DNA of 64,000 nucleotides, from assembly GCF_902829255.1 (NCBI RefSeq), contig NZ_CADEPK010000009.1, positions 1 to 64,000 on the forward strand. The letters are read 5' to 3'. Positions 8,640 through 20,885 of this stretch are shown here, piece after piece. The translations under genes and the position numbers were made by a program. Origin of the DNA: Metabacillus niabensis (GTDB lineage Bacteria; Bacillota; Bacilli; Bacillales; Bacillaceae). Positions within the stretch are counted from its first letter, which is position 1. Each line of letters starts with the position of its first letter. Below the pieces are notes generated by a model. That model was not told where the DNA came from, did no database searches, and saw only the letters and a list, made by a program, of their open reading frames with translations.

Positions 8640-10703
8640 TTACTTAACTATAATATTATTCATTTGCGCAAAAGATTGAATTAATTTTGATAATTTAACC
8701 ATTTGTGCTAAACGATTTTCTTTTACAATTTCGTTTTCAGCCATGACCATCGTATGGTCAAAGTAAGCATTAATTACCTCTTTAAGACTAGCTAATAGCT
8801 GATAACCTTCCTTCTCTTGACCATTTGTCAAAAGAGTAGATACATCTGTCGATATACGTAAATATTCTTTATATAATGTTTCTTCGTATTCATTTTCAAA
8901 TAATTGTGGGTTAATTTCCTTTTCAATACCTTTTTTAGCAATATTCATTACACGAGACAACGATTCTACTTCCTCTTTAAATCGCTCAGTCTTAGAGATT
9001 TCGTTAAGAACTTTTGCGCGATTCACTAATGAGGTTACTTCAATATTTGTCGATTCTAATACTGCATCAACGATATCATGTCTAATTTTCTCTTCTGCAA
9101 ATACGTGTTTTAGACGTAATTTAAAGAAAGATAAAAGCTCTTGCTTCGTATCAGACTTTGCTTTTTCCTTATAGAAGTCCAATGTCAAATCGAATAATTC
9201 AGGCAATGCAAGTTTCCAGTTTTTAGCTAGCAATATTTGGACAATTCCACTAGCCTGCCTTCTTAATGCATAAGGATCCTGTGAACCAGAAGGAATTTTA
9301 TTAATTGCGAAAAAACCAACAATTGTATCAAGTTTGTCTGCAAGGGCAACTATTCCACCGACATTTGAATTCGGGATCTCATCATCAGCATGTCTTGGCA
9401 TATAATGTTCGTTTACAGCTAATGCAACTGCCTCTTTTTCCCCACTAATTCTTGCGTATTTTTCACCTATTTTTCCTTGTAATTCAGGGAATTCATAAAC
9501 CATATGTGTAACGAGGTCAAATTTACAAATTGATGCAGCACGGGCAACATCTTTCTTTTCTTCTTCAGATACCTTTAATTTATCTGATAATATTTCTGCA
9601 ATTTTAACAATTCGTTTTACCTTTTCTCCAAGTGTTCCTAATTCCTCATGGAAGACAATTTTATCTAATTTCAAAACAGCATCTTCAATTTTTAGCTTTT
9701 GGTCTTCTTTATAAAAGAAATTTGCATCTGATAATCTTGCACGTAAAACTTTTTCATTTCCTCTTGCTACATTTTCAAGATGATTGTGGTCACCATTTCG
9801 AACTGTGACAAAAAATGGTTGTAATTCTCCGCTCTGATTTCTTACAGGAAAATATCGTTGGTGCTCTTTCATAGTCGTAACTAATACTTCATCAGGTAAA
9901 GATAAATAATCCGCTTCGAATTTTCCAAACAACGCAGTTGGATACTCAACTAGATTATTTACTTCTTCCAATAATTCAGCATCAATTGGAATAACCCAAT
10001 TTTGCTCTGCTTCCATCTCAGAAAGCTGATTAACAATTGCTTCTTTTCTTTTGATAGGATCTGCTAATACAAATTGCTCTAACAATAGCGCTTCATATAA
10101 AGAAGGTGCAGCTATTTCAACCTGACTTCCTAAAAAGCGATGGCCAAAAGTATATGAATTAGTTGTTACTCCAGCTATTTCAAATGGGATGATTTCTTTG
10201 CCAAACAAGGCAACAATCCACTTAATTGGACGAATGTAACGCATGTCTTGGTTACCCCAACGCATATTTTTAGGAAATGTTAGTCCTATGATAATTTGAC
10301 GTAATTCTGTTAATAATGTTTTTGTTTCCTGTCCTTTAATCGATTTTTGCACATGGACATATTCGACACCATTTATTTCTTTAAAATAAATATCTTCTAC
10401 ATTTGCACCTTGACCCTTTGAAAAACCAATTGCAGCCTTTGTCCAATTCCCATTCTCATCAACAGCAATTTTCCTTGCAGGGCCTTTTGCTTCCTCTTCA
10501 ATATCAGGTTGTTTTTCATCAACCTCTTTTACTAAGACAGCTAATCTACGAGGAGTAGAATAAGATTTGACCTCTCCATAAGAAAGCTTTTTATCATTTA
10601 GCCACTCAGAAACTTTAGTAGTAAATTGATTAGACGCATCTGTCACATAATGTGCAGGTACTTCCTCTAACCCGATCTCAATAAGTAAATCCTGTTTACT
10701 CAT
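8640..10703 (-). CDS. glyS: Glycine--tRNA ligase beta subunit
   Basis: The 687-residue beta subunit belongs to the bacterial alpha2-beta2 glycyl-tRNA synthetase. It binds and recognises tRNA-Gly, while the alpha subunit carries the aminoacylation core. Typical stretches are [18 protein letters not shown] at the N-terminus, KNMRWG and GHRFLG in the first third, [13 protein letters not shown], and the C-terminal anticodon-binding-like region. Length is normal. Its start overlaps the end of glyQ by 8 bp, so the two are translated together under the T-box leader. Confidence 0.97.
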   Translation of the reverse strand: MSKQDLLIEIGLEEVPAHYVTDASNQFTTKVSEWLNDKKLSYGEVKSYSTPRRLAVLVKEVDEKQPDIEEEAKGPARKIAVDENGNWTKAAIGFSKGQGANVEDIYFKEINGVEYVHVQKSIKGQETKTLLTELRQIIIGLTFPKNMRWGNQDMRYIRPIKWIVALFGKEIIPFEIAGVTTNSYTFGHRFLGSQVEIAAPSLYEALLLEQFVLADPIKRKEAIVNQLSEMEAEQNWVIPIDAELLEEVNNLVEYPTALFGKFEADYLSLPDEVLVTTMKEHQRYFPVRNQSGELQPFFVTVRNGDHNHLENVARGNEKVLRARLSDANFFYKEDQKLKIEDAVLKLDKIVFHEELGTLGEKVKRIVKIAEILSDKLKVSEEEKKDVARAASICKFDLVTHMVYEFPELQGKIGEKYARISGEKEAVALAVNEHYMPRHADDEIPNSNVGGIVALADKLDTIVGFFAINKIPSGSQDPYALRRQASGIVQILLAKNWKLALPELFDLTLDFYKEKAKSDTKQELLSFFKLRLKHVFAEEKIRHDIVDAVLESTNIEVTSLVNRAKVLNEISKTERFKEEVESLSRVMNIAKKGIEKEINPQLFENEYEETLYKEYLRISTDVSTLLTNGQEKEGYQLLASLKEVINAYFDHTMVMAENEIVKENRLAQMVKLSKLIQSFAQMNNIIVK

Positions 10704-11586
10704 TTGCTTCTCCTCCTTCCTTCACTAACATTGGAAAACCTAGTTTTTCTCGTTCCTCATAAAATGTTTTTGCAACTTTACGAGCTAAGTTCCGCACTCT
10801 AGCAATATAGCCTGTGCGTTCAGTGACGGAAATGGCTCCTTTAGCATCTAATAAATTAAATGTATGGGAGCATTTTAAAACATAATCATAAGCTGGATGG
10901 ACTAAGCCTTCATCCATTTGACGAATTGCTTCCTTTTCATAAGTTGAAAACAATTGGAACAACATCTCTGTATCCGATGTTTCAAACGTATATTTAGAAT
11001 GTTCATATTCCGGCATCAAAAAGATGTCGCGAACAGTAAATCCTTCAGTCCATTCAAGATCAAATACATTTTCTTTATCCTGTATATATGAAGCTAATCT
11101 CTCAATCCCATAGGTAATTTCGGCAGAAACGGGTTTACATTCTATTCCACCTACTTGTTGGAAATATGTAAACTGAGTAATTTCCATTCCATCCAACCAT
11201 ACTTCCCATCCCAATCCAGCACAGCCTAAAGAAGGGTTTTCCCAGTTGTCCTCTACAAAACGAATATCATGCTCTAATGGGTCTATTCCTAAAGCACGTA
11301 AGGAATCTAAATAAAGCTCTTGAATGTTGTCTGGTGATGGTTTCATAATAACTTGAAATTGGTGATGCTGATAGAGACGGTTTGGATTTTCGCCATAACG
11401 ACCATCTGCAGGTCGTCTTGACGGTTCCACATATGCAACATTCCATGGTTCTGGCCCGATACTTCGTAAAAATGTATATGGACTCATTGTTCCAGCACCT
11501 TTTTCAGTATCATATGCCTGCATTAAAATACACCCTTGATCAGACCAATGCTTTTGTAGTGTAAGAATCATTTCTTGTATATTCAT
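10696..11586 (-). CDS. glyQ: Glycine--tRNA ligase alpha subunit
   Basis: The 296-residue catalytic subunit is a class II synthetase of the glyQ family. It begins with [14 protein letters not shown] and contains [14 protein letters not shown], the [16 protein letters not shown] block and [12 protein letters not shown]. It catalyses ATP-dependent glycine activation together with GlyS. The gene follows the T-box leader and overlaps glyS by 8 bp. Nothing is unusual. Confidence 0.97.
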   Translation of the reverse strand: MNIQEMILTLQKHWSDQGCILMQAYDTEKGAGTMSPYTFLRSIGPEPWNVAYVEPSRRPADGRYGENPNRLYQHHQFQVIMKPSPDNIQELYLDSLRALGIDPLEHDIRFVEDNWENPSLGCAGLGWEVWLDGMEITQFTYFQQVGGIECKPVSAEITYGIERLASYIQDKENVFDLEWTEGFTVRDIFLMPEYEHSKYTFETSDTEMLFQLFSTYEKEAIRQMDEGLVHPAYDYVLKCSHTFNLLDAKGAISVTERTGYIARVRNLARKVAKTFYEEREKLGFPMLVKEGGEANE

Positions 11587-11639
11587 TATTGATACACCTC
11601 CATAAAGTTTTCCATATTATAAATAATTAGTGAAGAAAA

Positions 11640-11870
11640 CAAAAAGCTCCCATCCTTATGCCAAAAATCGACATAGGGACGAGAGCTTACCCGCGGTTCC
11701 ACCCTATTTGCTCACCTAATTATAAAGGCAAGCCACTTTCAATTGCTGCTCCAGAACGCCTTTCATTACGAGCCAATCCTTAGCTTTCACCGTCCTAAGG
11801 TCGCTATTAATGGTTATTCGTAACTACTTCTTTCCTTCAACGCAAACTGTTAAATTCTAATTGCATATTA
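11640..11870 (-). promoter_or_regulatory. T-box riboswitch leader of glyQS
   Basis: On the minus strand upstream of glyQ lies the T-box signature AGGGTGGAACCGCGG (11706-11692). It is followed by a terminator whose stem pairs GCTC(T)CGTCC with GGATGGGAGC and ends in TTTTTG. A long structured 5' part, including a CTAAGG/CCTTAG helix, corresponds to stem I. Uncharged tRNA-Gly should stabilise the antiterminator and allow glyQS transcription. I could not assign the glycine specifier triplet with confidence. Confidence 0.92.
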
Positions 11871-11920
11871 ATCTAAAAATTCTCCGATGTCAATATACTG
11901 TATATTTTTGTACATAGGTA

Positions 11921-12673
11921 TCATAGCTTCCCCTTTAAGGAATCTAATTGGTTTAAGAAACGCTTTGATTTAAGAGTCAGACCAGAATACTCTTGATAAT
12001 ACGCTTCTATGACATGTTTGATCTCTTTTTTTGTCTCTGGTTTCAAGGAAATCTTCCCTAATCGATTTAAGTCAAAATAATAAAATAATCTAAGTAATTT
12101 AGCGGTTGTTTGGGAAATAGGGATTCTATACGGATCAATTTCAAAGCAACGATGACAAATGAATCCTGCTTCTCTAATTGAAAAGTGAAATGTTCCTTCT
12201 TTATTTCCACAATTAGTGCAGCAATCTAATTGTGGCTTCAATCCTAGCAAAGGTAATATTTTTATTTCAAATATGCTCATTAAAATATCCGGGTCAACTT
12301 CTTCATTCAAATAATCAAGGGTCAGCTTATATAATTCAAATAAAAAAGGATTGCTTTCAAAGTTCTCAGTACTTTTATCAAGTAATTCTGATATGTAAGA
12401 GGCATAAGCTGTTAAAAAAATATCCTCACGTATAAACCGATGCGAAAAAATTGTTTCACCTTGCTGCAAACTTCCTAAACCAGTTGATTTTTGAAACAAA
12501 AACGTTCCATAAGTAAAAAGTTGGGTAATAGACGTAAGGCGACTATTTGGTTTTTTAGCGCCTCTCGCCATAACCCCAACTTTTCCAAGTTCTCTCGTAT
12601 ATATTGTTACAATTTTATTTGTTTCACCATAGTCCGTCGATCGAATGACGATACCTTCACATTTTTGAAGCAA
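11921..12673 (-). CDS. recO: DNA repair protein RecO
   Basis: The 250-residue RecO has an N-terminal OB fold ([20 protein letters not shown]) and a C-terminal helical domain with a zinc site (CCTNCG and CHRC). It loads RecA on SSB-coated single-stranded DNA with RecR in recombinational repair. The start is TTG after AAGGTGAGGGAAT. It lies between glyQS and era, with yqzL just upstream, as in B. subtilis. Confidence 0.95.
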   Translation of the reverse strand: MLQKCEGIVIRSTDYGETNKIVTIYTRELGKVGVMARGAKKPNSRLTSITQLFTYGTFLFQKSTGLGSLQQGETIFSHRFIREDIFLTAYASYISELLDKSTENFESNPFLFELYKLTLDYLNEEVDPDILMSIFEIKILPLLGLKPQLDCCTNCGNKEGTFHFSIREAGFICHRCFEIDPYRIPISQTTAKLLRLFYYFDLNRLGKISLKPETKKEIKHVIEAYYQEYSGLTLKSKRFLNQLDSLKGKL

Positions 12674-12704
12674 ATTCCCTCACCTTCCAAAGGTTTAGGC
12701 AAGA

Positions 12705-12848
12705 TCAGGAAATTGGAAAATCCATTTCAGCTAGTTCATCCTCTTGAGAATCGGGTCCTTCTTCATTCTCCTTTTCTAATTCTTTAAAAAGAAGATACGT
12801 ATCAATGCTACCTGTCTGAGAAAAAACTTTCCAGGTAAAATCCAACAT
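12705..12848 (-). CDS. yqzL: YqzL family small protein
   Basis: This 47-codon frame begins MLDFTWKVFSQTGSIDTYLL and ends EMDFPIS, with an acidic middle. It matches the length, start and order of B. subtilis YqzL, which lies between era and recO. It has GGTGGGG upstream of the ATG at 12848 and ends 31 bp before recO. The function is unknown. Confidence 0.85.
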   Translation of the reverse strand: MLDFTWKVFSQTGSIDTYLLFKELEKENEEGPDSQEDELAEMDFPIS

Positions 12849-12981
12849 AAAAACCCCACCTTTCAGTTGTTAAGACTAGCAAACAATAAATCCAATTTCA
12901 TTACCATTATCTTGACCTGCATTTCATCATTTCATGTCAAACATTTTTTGCTAACAACATTTATGAATAATTTTTTTATCC

Positions 12982-14299
<1,318 letters not shown>

Positions 14300-14424
14300 C
14301 TAAATTAACTATCCATTTCTTACTATTATTTTACCTAAACCAATCAGTAATTTCACGTTTTCTTCTAATTTGTTATTTAATTGTAAGAATTTTCGAAATC
14401 CACCACAATAAAACTGGATTTCAT

Positions 14425-14805
14425 TCAAATAGGTAAATGTCCATAAACAATAATTAATCCTATTATAACCGAAAGTATTGCATACACCAAAACCGCACCA
14501 GCTGCTGCATCCTTTGCAGCCTTTGCAAGGGGTCTTTTTTCTTTTGTAACCAAATCCACGACATGCTCTAAAGCTGTATTGATTAACTCAAGTGAGAGCA
14601 TCCCACCGATTAAAAATAGTAAAATAACCCACTCAAGTTTTGTAAATGACAGCAGTAAACCGATAATAAGCATCAAAATTGATACAACAACATGTATTTG
14701 AAAATTGCGCTCTGTTTTAAATGTCTGCACGATACCGGTCGAAGCAAACCAAAAGCTTTTGTAAAAACGCTTCCATTCAGAGTTCCGAGGTTCTTTTAAG
14801 TCCAT
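14425..14805 (-). CDS. dgkA: Undecaprenol/diacylglycerol kinase DgkA
   Basis: The 126-residue integral membrane kinase has three hydrophobic helices after an amphipathic N-terminus, with the family signature [14 protein letters not shown]. In Gram-positive bacteria this enzyme phosphorylates undecaprenol to feed the carrier-lipid cycle. It overlaps the 3' end of ybeY by 29 bp in another frame and follows the normal order ybeY-dgkA-cdd-era. Confidence 0.93.
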   Translation of the reverse strand: MDLKEPRNSEWKRFYKSFWFASTGIVQTFKTERNFQIHVVVSILMLIIGLLLSFTKLEWVILLFLIGGMLSLELINTALEHVVDLVTKEKRPLAKAAKDAAAGAVLVYAILSVIIGLIIVYGHLPI

Positions 14806-15259
14806 AACTATTTAAAATTTCCTTTTGTTTAGTAAACATTACTTTCTCGTCTTCCTCTGTCATATGATCATAACCTAATAAATGTAAAAATCCATGAACT
14901 GCTAGGAAGCCAAGTTCTCTTAAAAAGGTATGTCCATATTCTTCAGCCTGTTCTTTTGCTCGTTGGATAGAAATAATAATATCCCCCAATACTGGTGGTT
15001 GCTCTATACCAATGATTTCAATTTCTCCCTCTCCCATTTCTTCAAGAGCAAATGAAATAACATCGGTAGGCTGATCCTTATCTCGATATTCACGGTTTAC
15101 TTCTTGTATACGCTCATTCGTTACAAACGTGACTGAAATTTCAGCATCTTGGGCAACCTCTTCCATGTCAGCAGCATATTGTAATAAATCCTCTATTGTT
15201 TTAAGTTGTTCTTCGACTAATTCGTTTGTTTCATCAATTAAATCGATGATTAATCTCAT
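14777..15259 (-). CDS. ybeY: Endoribonuclease YbeY (YqfG)
   Basis: The 160-residue protein has the zinc-binding signature [16 protein letters not shown] near the C-terminus, the hallmark of YbeY. It acts in 16S rRNA 3'-end maturation and ribosome quality control. It overlaps pgpH by 4 bp and dgkA by 29 bp, so it is part of a tightly packed operon. Confidence 0.95.
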   Translation of the reverse strand: MRLIIDLIDETNELVEEQLKTIEDLLQYAADMEEVAQDAEISVTFVTNERIQEVNREYRDKDQPTDVISFALEEMGEGEIEIIGIEQPPVLGDIIISIQRAKEQAEEYGHTFLRELGFLAVHGFLHLLGYDHMTEEDEKVMFTKQKEILNSYGLKRTSEL

Positions 15260-17421
15260 GATTGTTTCACCTTCTGCTTTTTCGTTAATTCGGGGTATTC
15301 AATTCTTGAATGAAATATCCCTTTAAGTGATTCACAAAATGACTTCGCAATAATATCTAATTCTTTTAACGTTAAATCACATTCATCCAGCTGATGATCC
15401 TGTAGTCGATCGGCAATAATCGAACGGACTAATTTTTCAATTTTATCCGGAGTTGGATTTGACATTGATCGAACAGCTGCTTCAACACTATCAGCAATTG
15501 AGATGATGGCGATTTCCTTCGTTTGTGGTTTTGGACCTGGATATCGAAATTCTTCCTCATAGATTGAATCATTTGTTTGTTTTGCCTGATGATAAAAATA
15601 TTTTAACAGGGAAGTACCGTGATGCTGTTCTGCAATATCAATAAATTCCTTAGGCATTTTATGTTTTTTTAGCATGTCCACACCATCTGTTACATGTGCA
15701 ATAATAATATTTTTACTTAACTGTGGTGACAGCTTATTATGTGGATTTTCAATATTCATTTGGTTTTCAATAAAATACTGTGGCCGCTTTGTCTTACCGA
15801 TATCGTGATAATAAGCACCAACTCTCGCTAATAACCCATCTGCCCCTATTGCTTCACAAGCAGATTCACTTAAATTTGCAACCATTACACTATGGTGATA
15901 CGTTCCAGGTGTTTCCGTTAAAATCTTCCTTAATAATGGATGATTCGGATTCGACAGCTCAATTAATTTCATTGTTGATAATATACCAAATCCGGTTTCG
16001 AAAAATGGCATAAAGCCTATTGTTAACACAGATGCCACTAACCCAGAAACACATGCCATAATAAAGTAAGTTCCAATTTCAACATTTGTATAGCTTCCAT
16101 TACGGATTAGCAATATCGCAAGAAGAACTAAACAATTCATAATTGAAACAAATAAACCAGCTTGTAAGATTTTTGAACGGAGATTGTGGTCACCTAAAAA
16201 TAATATACCTACTAGGCAAGCAAATAAGTAATAAACACCTACTGAAAAATTAAAGCTCCCTGTAACTCCTTCATTAAAAATGATACTGCCACAAATTGCA
16301 AAAATCATTGAGGTTAAAAAGGCTATTCTCTCATTAAGCAGTAGCTTTACAAGCATAGCGCCCATTGCAACAGGTACTATATAACCGATATGGTTATAAT
16401 CGATTTTCTGAAATAAGCTTAAAATTTTCATTAATAAAAGGGTAATTGTAAAAATAAAACAATATAGAAGTAAGGAATTATTTTTAATTTTATTATCCTT
16501 TTTTTCAAAAAAGTAAATGATACCCGTTATTATTAGTAAAACGAGAATACCTAATCCTATGAAAGGTTTGTAAGATATCTGGTCATCTAGTAAGCCAACC
16601 AAGCCTAATTTACGGTATACTTCCCGACTAATAAGTTCACCCTCATCTACAATGATTTGACCTTGTTTAATTTGTACTTCCTTAACTTCTTCTGATGCCT
16701 GTTGCCTTTTCTGATTAGTAGCATCCAAATCTAGGAAGTAATTCTGGGCTATAGCAAATCTTGCAAGGGTTATTGAAGATTGGAGGACATCCTTTTTTAA
16801 AGAGTAGGACTTTAATTCCTCCTCCACCTGATTCTTTGCTTCAGTTAACTGGACGATAGGTATTTCCTTGCTCATAGCATTATTTACTGCAGTAACAACA
16901 GCATTCTTAGCTAGTGTTACATCCTCATCTGACGCACTCATCAATGGCAAGAACGTTTCTTTAGGAATTTTTTCATTTATGGTATCCGTTAATTTTTCGT
17001 TTACTAGGCGGTTAACTTTTTCTTCTGGAGTAAGAATGGTTTCCTCTTTATCAGAGGTTTCAGTGTTGGCGCCTTCTTTTCTTACCTCGATTATTGCATC
17101 AAAAATCGATGAGATAAGATTTACTTGATCTTCAGAAATATTCTTATCTAGAACATATTGATCCTCAACAGAGTCATATGCCTCCTTCTTTTTCCTTTCT
17201 GTTTCTTCTTTATCAACAACAGTCGTTGGTGCATAAATTGTTTCTTTTGAAGGTGTAAAAGGTTCAATATCAAGAGTTTCAGGTTTTACATTGCTAAACA
17301 ATGCAGCATAAATGATAATTGCAAGTACGACATATATCATAGCATGTAAAAATTTATGATTTTTAAACTTCTCTAATACATTTGGTTTTTTATTATTTTT
17401 CTTTTTCTTCTCTTTTTTCAA
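15256..17421 (-). CDS. pgpH: Cyclic-di-AMP phosphodiesterase PgpH (7TM-HD)
   Basis: The 721-residue membrane protein has a basic N-terminus, one early membrane segment and a long extracytoplasmic helical region. About seven transmembrane segments follow (roughly residues 290-480), then a cytoplasmic HD domain with [12 protein letters not shown] and YYHDIGK. The family hydrolyses c-di-AMP. The TTG start at 17421 follows AAGGTGG. It lies in the order phoH-pgpH-ybeY typical of Bacillus. Confidence 0.95.
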   Translation of the reverse strand: MKKEKKKKNNKKPNVLEKFKNHKFLHAMIYVVLAIIIYAALFSNVKPETLDIEPFTPSKETIYAPTTVVDKEETERKKKEAYDSVEDQYVLDKNISEDQVNLISSIFDAIIEVRKEGANTETSDKEETILTPEEKVNRLVNEKLTDTINEKIPKETFLPLMSASDEDVTLAKNAVVTAVNNAMSKEIPIVQLTEAKNQVEEELKSYSLKKDVLQSSITLARFAIAQNYFLDLDATNQKRQQASEEVKEVQIKQGQIIVDEGELISREVYRKLGLVGLLDDQISYKPFIGLGILVLLIITGIIYFFEKKDNKIKNNSLLLYCFIFTITLLLMKILSLFQKIDYNHIGYIVPVAMGAMLVKLLLNERIAFLTSMIFAICGSIIFNEGVTGSFNFSVGVYYLFACLVGILFLGDHNLRSKILQAGLFVSIMNCLVLLAILLIRNGSYTNVEIGTYFIMACVSGLVASVLTIGFMPFFETGFGILSTMKLIELSNPNHPLLRKILTETPGTYHHSVMVANLSESACEAIGADGLLARVGAYYHDIGKTKRPQYFIENQMNIENPHNKLSPQLSKNIIIAHVTDGVDMLKKHKMPKEFIDIAEQHHGTSLLKYFYHQAKQTNDSIYEEEFRYPGPKPQTKEIAIISIADSVEAAVRSMSNPTPDKIEKLVRSIIADRLQDHQLDECDLTLKELDIIAKSFCESLKGIFHSRIEYPELTKKQKVKQS

Positions 17422-17608
17422 GGAAAGACACCACCTTATCTACAAATAAAGCTCCATATTATCATCATTCAATAGTCGTTTCTTGTCCATTATTTTCTTT
17501 TATCAGTCATTGTTCAACTCTTAAAATCATTTTACAATTAAAATCATGACTTTTTAACCCCTTTTTTATGGGTGACATTATCTCGTGTTTTAAAAGAATA
17601 ACAGAAAA

Positions 17609-17637
17609 GTGACCCGAATTATCGGTTCGGGTCACTT
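17609..17637 (-). terminator. Terminator at the end of phoH
   Basis: Perfect stem AAGTGACCCGAA / TTCGGGTCACTT, overlapping the last codons of phoH and followed by T-rich sequence. It separates phoH from the pgpH operon. Confidence 0.85.
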
Positions 17638-18600
17638 GCTTTCATTTGAATTTTCATATGCAGCAATTATTTTTGCAACGAGTGGGTGTCGAACTACATC
17701 TGATTGCTCTAAAGTTATAAACGATATTCCTTGAACATTTGAAAGGGTATTTTCTGCTACTGCTAAGCCAGAATTTACTCCCTTTGGTAAATCTACTTGA
17801 GTAATATCGCCTGTTATCACCATTTTAGATCCAAATCCTAATCTTGTTAAAAACATTTTCATTTGAGCTGGTGTTGTATTTTGCGCTTCATCTAGAATGA
17901 CAAATGCATCGTCCAATGTTCTCCCACGCATATAAGCTAAGGGGGCAATTTCAATTGTTCCCCGCTCGATTAACCTTTGAGTATGTTCCATACCTAAAAC
18001 ATCATGCAAGGCGTCATAGAGGGGTCTTAAATAAGGATCTACCTTTTCCTTTAAATCCCCTGGTAAGAAACCAAGACTCTCCCCTGCTTCTACAGCAGGA
18101 CGAGTTAAAATAATTCTTTTAATACTCCCATTTTTTAATGCATTAACAGCCATTACAACTGCTAAATAAGTCTTACCAGTTCCAGCTGGACCAATTCCAA
18201 AAACTAAATCGTTTTTCTGAATTGCAGCAATATAATGGCGCTGTCCTAGAGTTTTAACTCTTATTGATTTCCCTTTAGCAGTTTTTGAAATTTCCTGTAC
18301 ATATAATTGTTCAAACTGTTCTAACTGCTGTTCTTTCGCCATAGTGATTGCGTAAAGAACATCTCTCTCACTAATATTTATTCCTCTACGAATAATAAGC
18401 AGTAGCGATTTTAGTAATTCATCGACCAAATTAACATTTTCCGACTCTCCGGAAACAAATACTGCTTCACCACGCGTAACGATGGAGACATTTAGTTCAT
18501 TTTCAATTCGTTTAAGATGAACATCATGATTACCAAATAGAGCAACTGCTTCATTTGGATTTTCTAACTGCTGGTTTAATGTCACTAATTCTTCTGGCAT
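17632..18600 (-). CDS. phoH: PhoH-family ATPase
   Basis: The 322-residue protein has an N-terminal domain and a P-loop ATPase domain with GPAGTGKTYLAV (Walker A) and FVILDEAQNTT (Walker B). These proteins are predicted ATP-dependent RNA helicases or ribosome-associated factors, and the exact role in Bacillus is unclear. It starts 3 bp after yqfD, so the two are probably co-transcribed. Confidence 0.95.
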   Translation of the reverse strand: MPEELVTLNQQLENPNEAVALFGNHDVHLKRIENELNVSIVTRGEAVFVSGESENVNLVDELLKSLLLIIRRGINISERDVLYAITMAKEQQLEQFEQLYVQEISKTAKGKSIRVKTLGQRHYIAAIQKNDLVFGIGPAGTGKTYLAVVMAVNALKNGSIKRIILTRPAVEAGESLGFLPGDLKEKVDPYLRPLYDALHDVLGMEHTQRLIERGTIEIAPLAYMRGRTLDDAFVILDEAQNTTPAQMKMFLTRLGFGSKMVITGDITQVDLPKGVNSGLAVAENTLSNVQGISFITLEQSDVVRHPLVAKIIAAYENSNESK

Positions 18601-18603
18601 TCT

Positions 18604-19791
18604 TTAATCTCCCTGAACAATTGGTGTAGTTTTTACGATATTTTCTAACACTTGGTAAAGAACGGTTAATTTAACTTTACCATTCTCTGTAGTCTCGTGC
18701 AAAATTTTTTCTCCAATTACTTGTTCTTTTTCATCTAAATTTTTTTCAATATCCTTTTTGCCGCGATCTAATGCAGCCTCTTTAGCTTGTTCTACAGAAT
18801 AATCTCTAGATACTTCTTCCTTTTCGCGATAAATATCTTTTGAATAAGCTATTGGCAAAGTAAAATTTAAAAACTTTAAATATCTAACATCATCTTCAAC
18901 TTCATACTCTCCATATTCCGGTTTACCAAAACCCCAAACAGGGATGTTGAGTGACCCCACCTTAATACGATGTTTAACTTTATTTTCACCAGTAAAAACT
19001 TGAAACGATGTCTTTAATGGAATTGTAATTGTTGATTTGTACCAGGTTTCCCCGAAAATTTCTGCTTTAGCAGCAACTTGCTGCTGTTCATCCTCTTTCC
19101 CTATCAATCCAGATACTAATATTTGCCCTTTTTTCACATGCTCATGTAAAGTTGTCATTGGCTGTCCTTGTTCAACAAACATTTTAGCAATAGTTGCTTC
19201 CTTTTCAGCAATTATATGTCTCGGACTTACCTTTTCTGTTTCTTCTGGTTGATTCTTTTCTACAACCTTTAAATGGTATGTGGTTCCAGTAAGTTCTACC
19301 CCAACCCATGTAATTTGATTAATATTATCTGTTAAGGATTTTTGAATTTCATCTGGATTATCAACGAAAAATTGAAATTTACCAGTTTTTACTCCAATTC
19401 GAGAAAGTTCTTTTTTGATTAAATGTTCCGTCTCAGGAGTTGCGCCTTCAATTTTTATCCCCCAAATCATATTTGATAAAGCGAAAATAACAAGTAAAAA
19501 AGCAAGTAATCCTATTACAAAGCCACTATTACGATATGTCCTTTTTACAAAAAATGGCATTCCGATTCGCCGCTCAAATTTACATGAACAGTCATGATTT
19601 CTTACAACCTTTCTTAAGGCATGTACATCTTTAAGGCTAACAAAAAAGCTCATTGTTTCCTTGCTCGTTCTTTTCACTTTCCAAACAACAATTTTTTCCC
19701 GTACACATTCATTTAAGAACCGCTCTGTTCCCCTCCCACTAATACTAACTTTAATTATACCGTATAAATAACTCGTCCATTGATTTCTCAT
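18604..19791 (-). CDS. yqfD: Sporulation protein YqfD
   Basis: The 395-residue protein has one membrane helix near residues 90-110 and a large following domain. It starts MRNQWTSYLYGII after AGGGGGAGAAGG. YqfD is a conserved sporulation protein, in the sigma-E regulon of B. subtilis, with mostly unknown biochemistry. It follows yqfC after a 106-bp gap containing a hairpin. Confidence 0.92.
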   Translation of the reverse strand: MRNQWTSYLYGIIKVSISGRGTERFLNECVREKIVVWKVKRTSKETMSFFVSLKDVHALRKVVRNHDCSCKFERRIGMPFFVKRTYRNSGFVIGLLAFLLVIFALSNMIWGIKIEGATPETEHLIKKELSRIGVKTGKFQFFVDNPDEIQKSLTDNINQITWVGVELTGTTYHLKVVEKNQPEETEKVSPRHIIAEKEATIAKMFVEQGQPMTTLHEHVKKGQILVSGLIGKEDEQQQVAAKAEIFGETWYKSTITIPLKTSFQVFTGENKVKHRIKVGSLNIPVWGFGKPEYGEYEVEDDVRYLKFLNFTLPIAYSKDIYREKEEVSRDYSVEQAKEAALDRGKKDIEKNLDEKEQVIGEKILHETTENGKVKLTVLYQVLENIVKTTPIVQGD

Positions 19792-19829
19792 CCTTCTCCC
19801 CCTATCTTAACTGTTTTATATGTAAATAG

Positions 19830-19872
19830 ATCTGCTGTGCATTTTTTGGGAAACACAGCAGACGAATCTGTG
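19830..19872 (-). other. Hairpin between yqfC and yqfD
   Basis: Inverted repeat TCTGCTGTG / CACAGCAGA in the gap. There is no strong T run, so it may be an mRNA processing or stability element rather than a terminator. Confidence 0.45.
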
Positions 19873-19897
19873 CATTTTTATTTCTGACGATATATCT

Positions 19898-20182
19898 TTA
19901 TTCATTTAAAAATTGCACTTGACTTATTTTTCCTTCTAGAAGAATTTCTTCCGGTAAAATTGTTTTTATGACAAAAGCCTCACCTTTAATTAATAATTGT
20001 CCTTGTTTTAATAAAAGTCGAAGCTCTGTATCGGTAAAAGCAAGGAGTCCGCGATGATTTTCTATGTATATATGAAGCTGTCCTACCATCGTAATTCTAG
20101 GAAGATCCATCATGACGTCGGGAGGAAGGTCAATTGTATTTGTTATCCATTTTGTTAGCTGTTGTCGCCATTTTTTCGCCAA
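19898..20182 (-). CDS. yqfC: Sporulation protein YqfC
   Basis: The 94-residue protein of the YabP/YqfC family contains DLPPDVMMDLPRITMVG, the family core. In B. subtilis yqfC-yqfD are sigma-E dependent. A CATACATA element at 20206-20213 (minus strand) could be a sigma-E -10 box. The matching -35 is poor, so I do not list it separately. The gene follows a hairpin that terminates the preceding transcript. Confidence 0.85.
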   Translation of the reverse strand: MAKKWRQQLTKWITNTIDLPPDVMMDLPRITMVGQLHIYIENHRGLLAFTDTELRLLLKQGQLLIKGEAFVIKTILPEEILLEGKISQVQFLNE

Positions 20183-20189
20183 AAAAAAG

Positions 20190-20232
20190 ACCCCCTTTCA
20201 TCTCATATGTATGAGAGAAAGTAGAGTCTTAT
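20190..20232 (-). terminator. Terminator between the small membrane protein gene and yqfC
   Basis: An imperfect stem (AGAC…CTTTC-CTCAT / ATGAG-GAAAG…GTCT) is followed by eight T residues on the minus strand, just upstream of yqfC. Confidence 0.7.
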
Positions 20233-20253
20233 AACATGATTTATGATGAGAAG

Positions 20254-20703
20254 TTAAGAATGTCGTTTATTTCTTGTATAATGTGGGTTTTTTGACCTTG
20301 GTGGCCCTAATATTTCACTCCAGATTACACCTTGTATTGCATTCCTGCGGTCTACTATTAATCGATTATCTCTAACTGGGGAGGGATTTTGCTTCACTTG
20401 CTTATATGATTTTCCCCGAATTTTTTGCTTAGCATCTATGTTTTTTTGATAGTTCCCAACTTCTGCTTTTTGCATTTTCTCATATGCCTGCTGTACAGTT
20501 TGTCTCGTTTTGTGTTTTTCTCTTTTTTCTTTATGGCGTTCAACGGTTGTCATAACTGGCTTTGGTAGTTTTTGCTTCGGTTTATTGTTCGTCTGTTCCT
20601 TTTTCTTGTTAGAATCTTCATCTTTTGAAAAAAATAGCTTCGTAATCAAACCTACTATTATTGCCCAAACTAAAGGATTTGTAAAAATCTCAAACAAATC
20701 CAT
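20254..20703 (-). CDS. Basic protein with one N-terminal membrane segment (YqfB position)
   Basis: The 149-residue protein has one hydrophobic segment (TNPLVWAIIVGLITKLFF) near the N-terminus and then a highly basic, low-complexity tail rich in Lys and Gln. The ATG at 20703 follows AAAGGAGGG; an in-frame Met at 20760 has no Shine-Dalgarno. It occupies the place of yqfB between floA and yqfC, but I cannot confirm homology from sequence alone. The topology resembles YqhP in this window. Function unknown. Confidence 0.65.
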   Translation of the reverse strand: MDLFEIFTNPLVWAIIVGLITKLFFSKDEDSNKKKEQTNNKPKQKLPKPVMTTVERHKEKREKHKTRQTVQQAYEKMQKAEVGNYQKNIDAKQKIRGKSYKQVKQNPSPVRDNRLIVDRRNAIQGVIWSEILGPPRSKNPHYTRNKRHS

Positions 20704-20885
20704 ACGAGATCCCTCCTTTTTATGAAGGATTTTGAGCCGAAAATACATTGTCCATGTCATTCGGTACTTCCATCATCATTTAACACGTTTTTTTCGGTCT
20801 ATAAGTGTTTACTAGCAATTAACAGCCAGTTTTTCTTTACCTGTAAACAACCTTAAGATTTAGTTACATTACTAAGCTTTACTTT

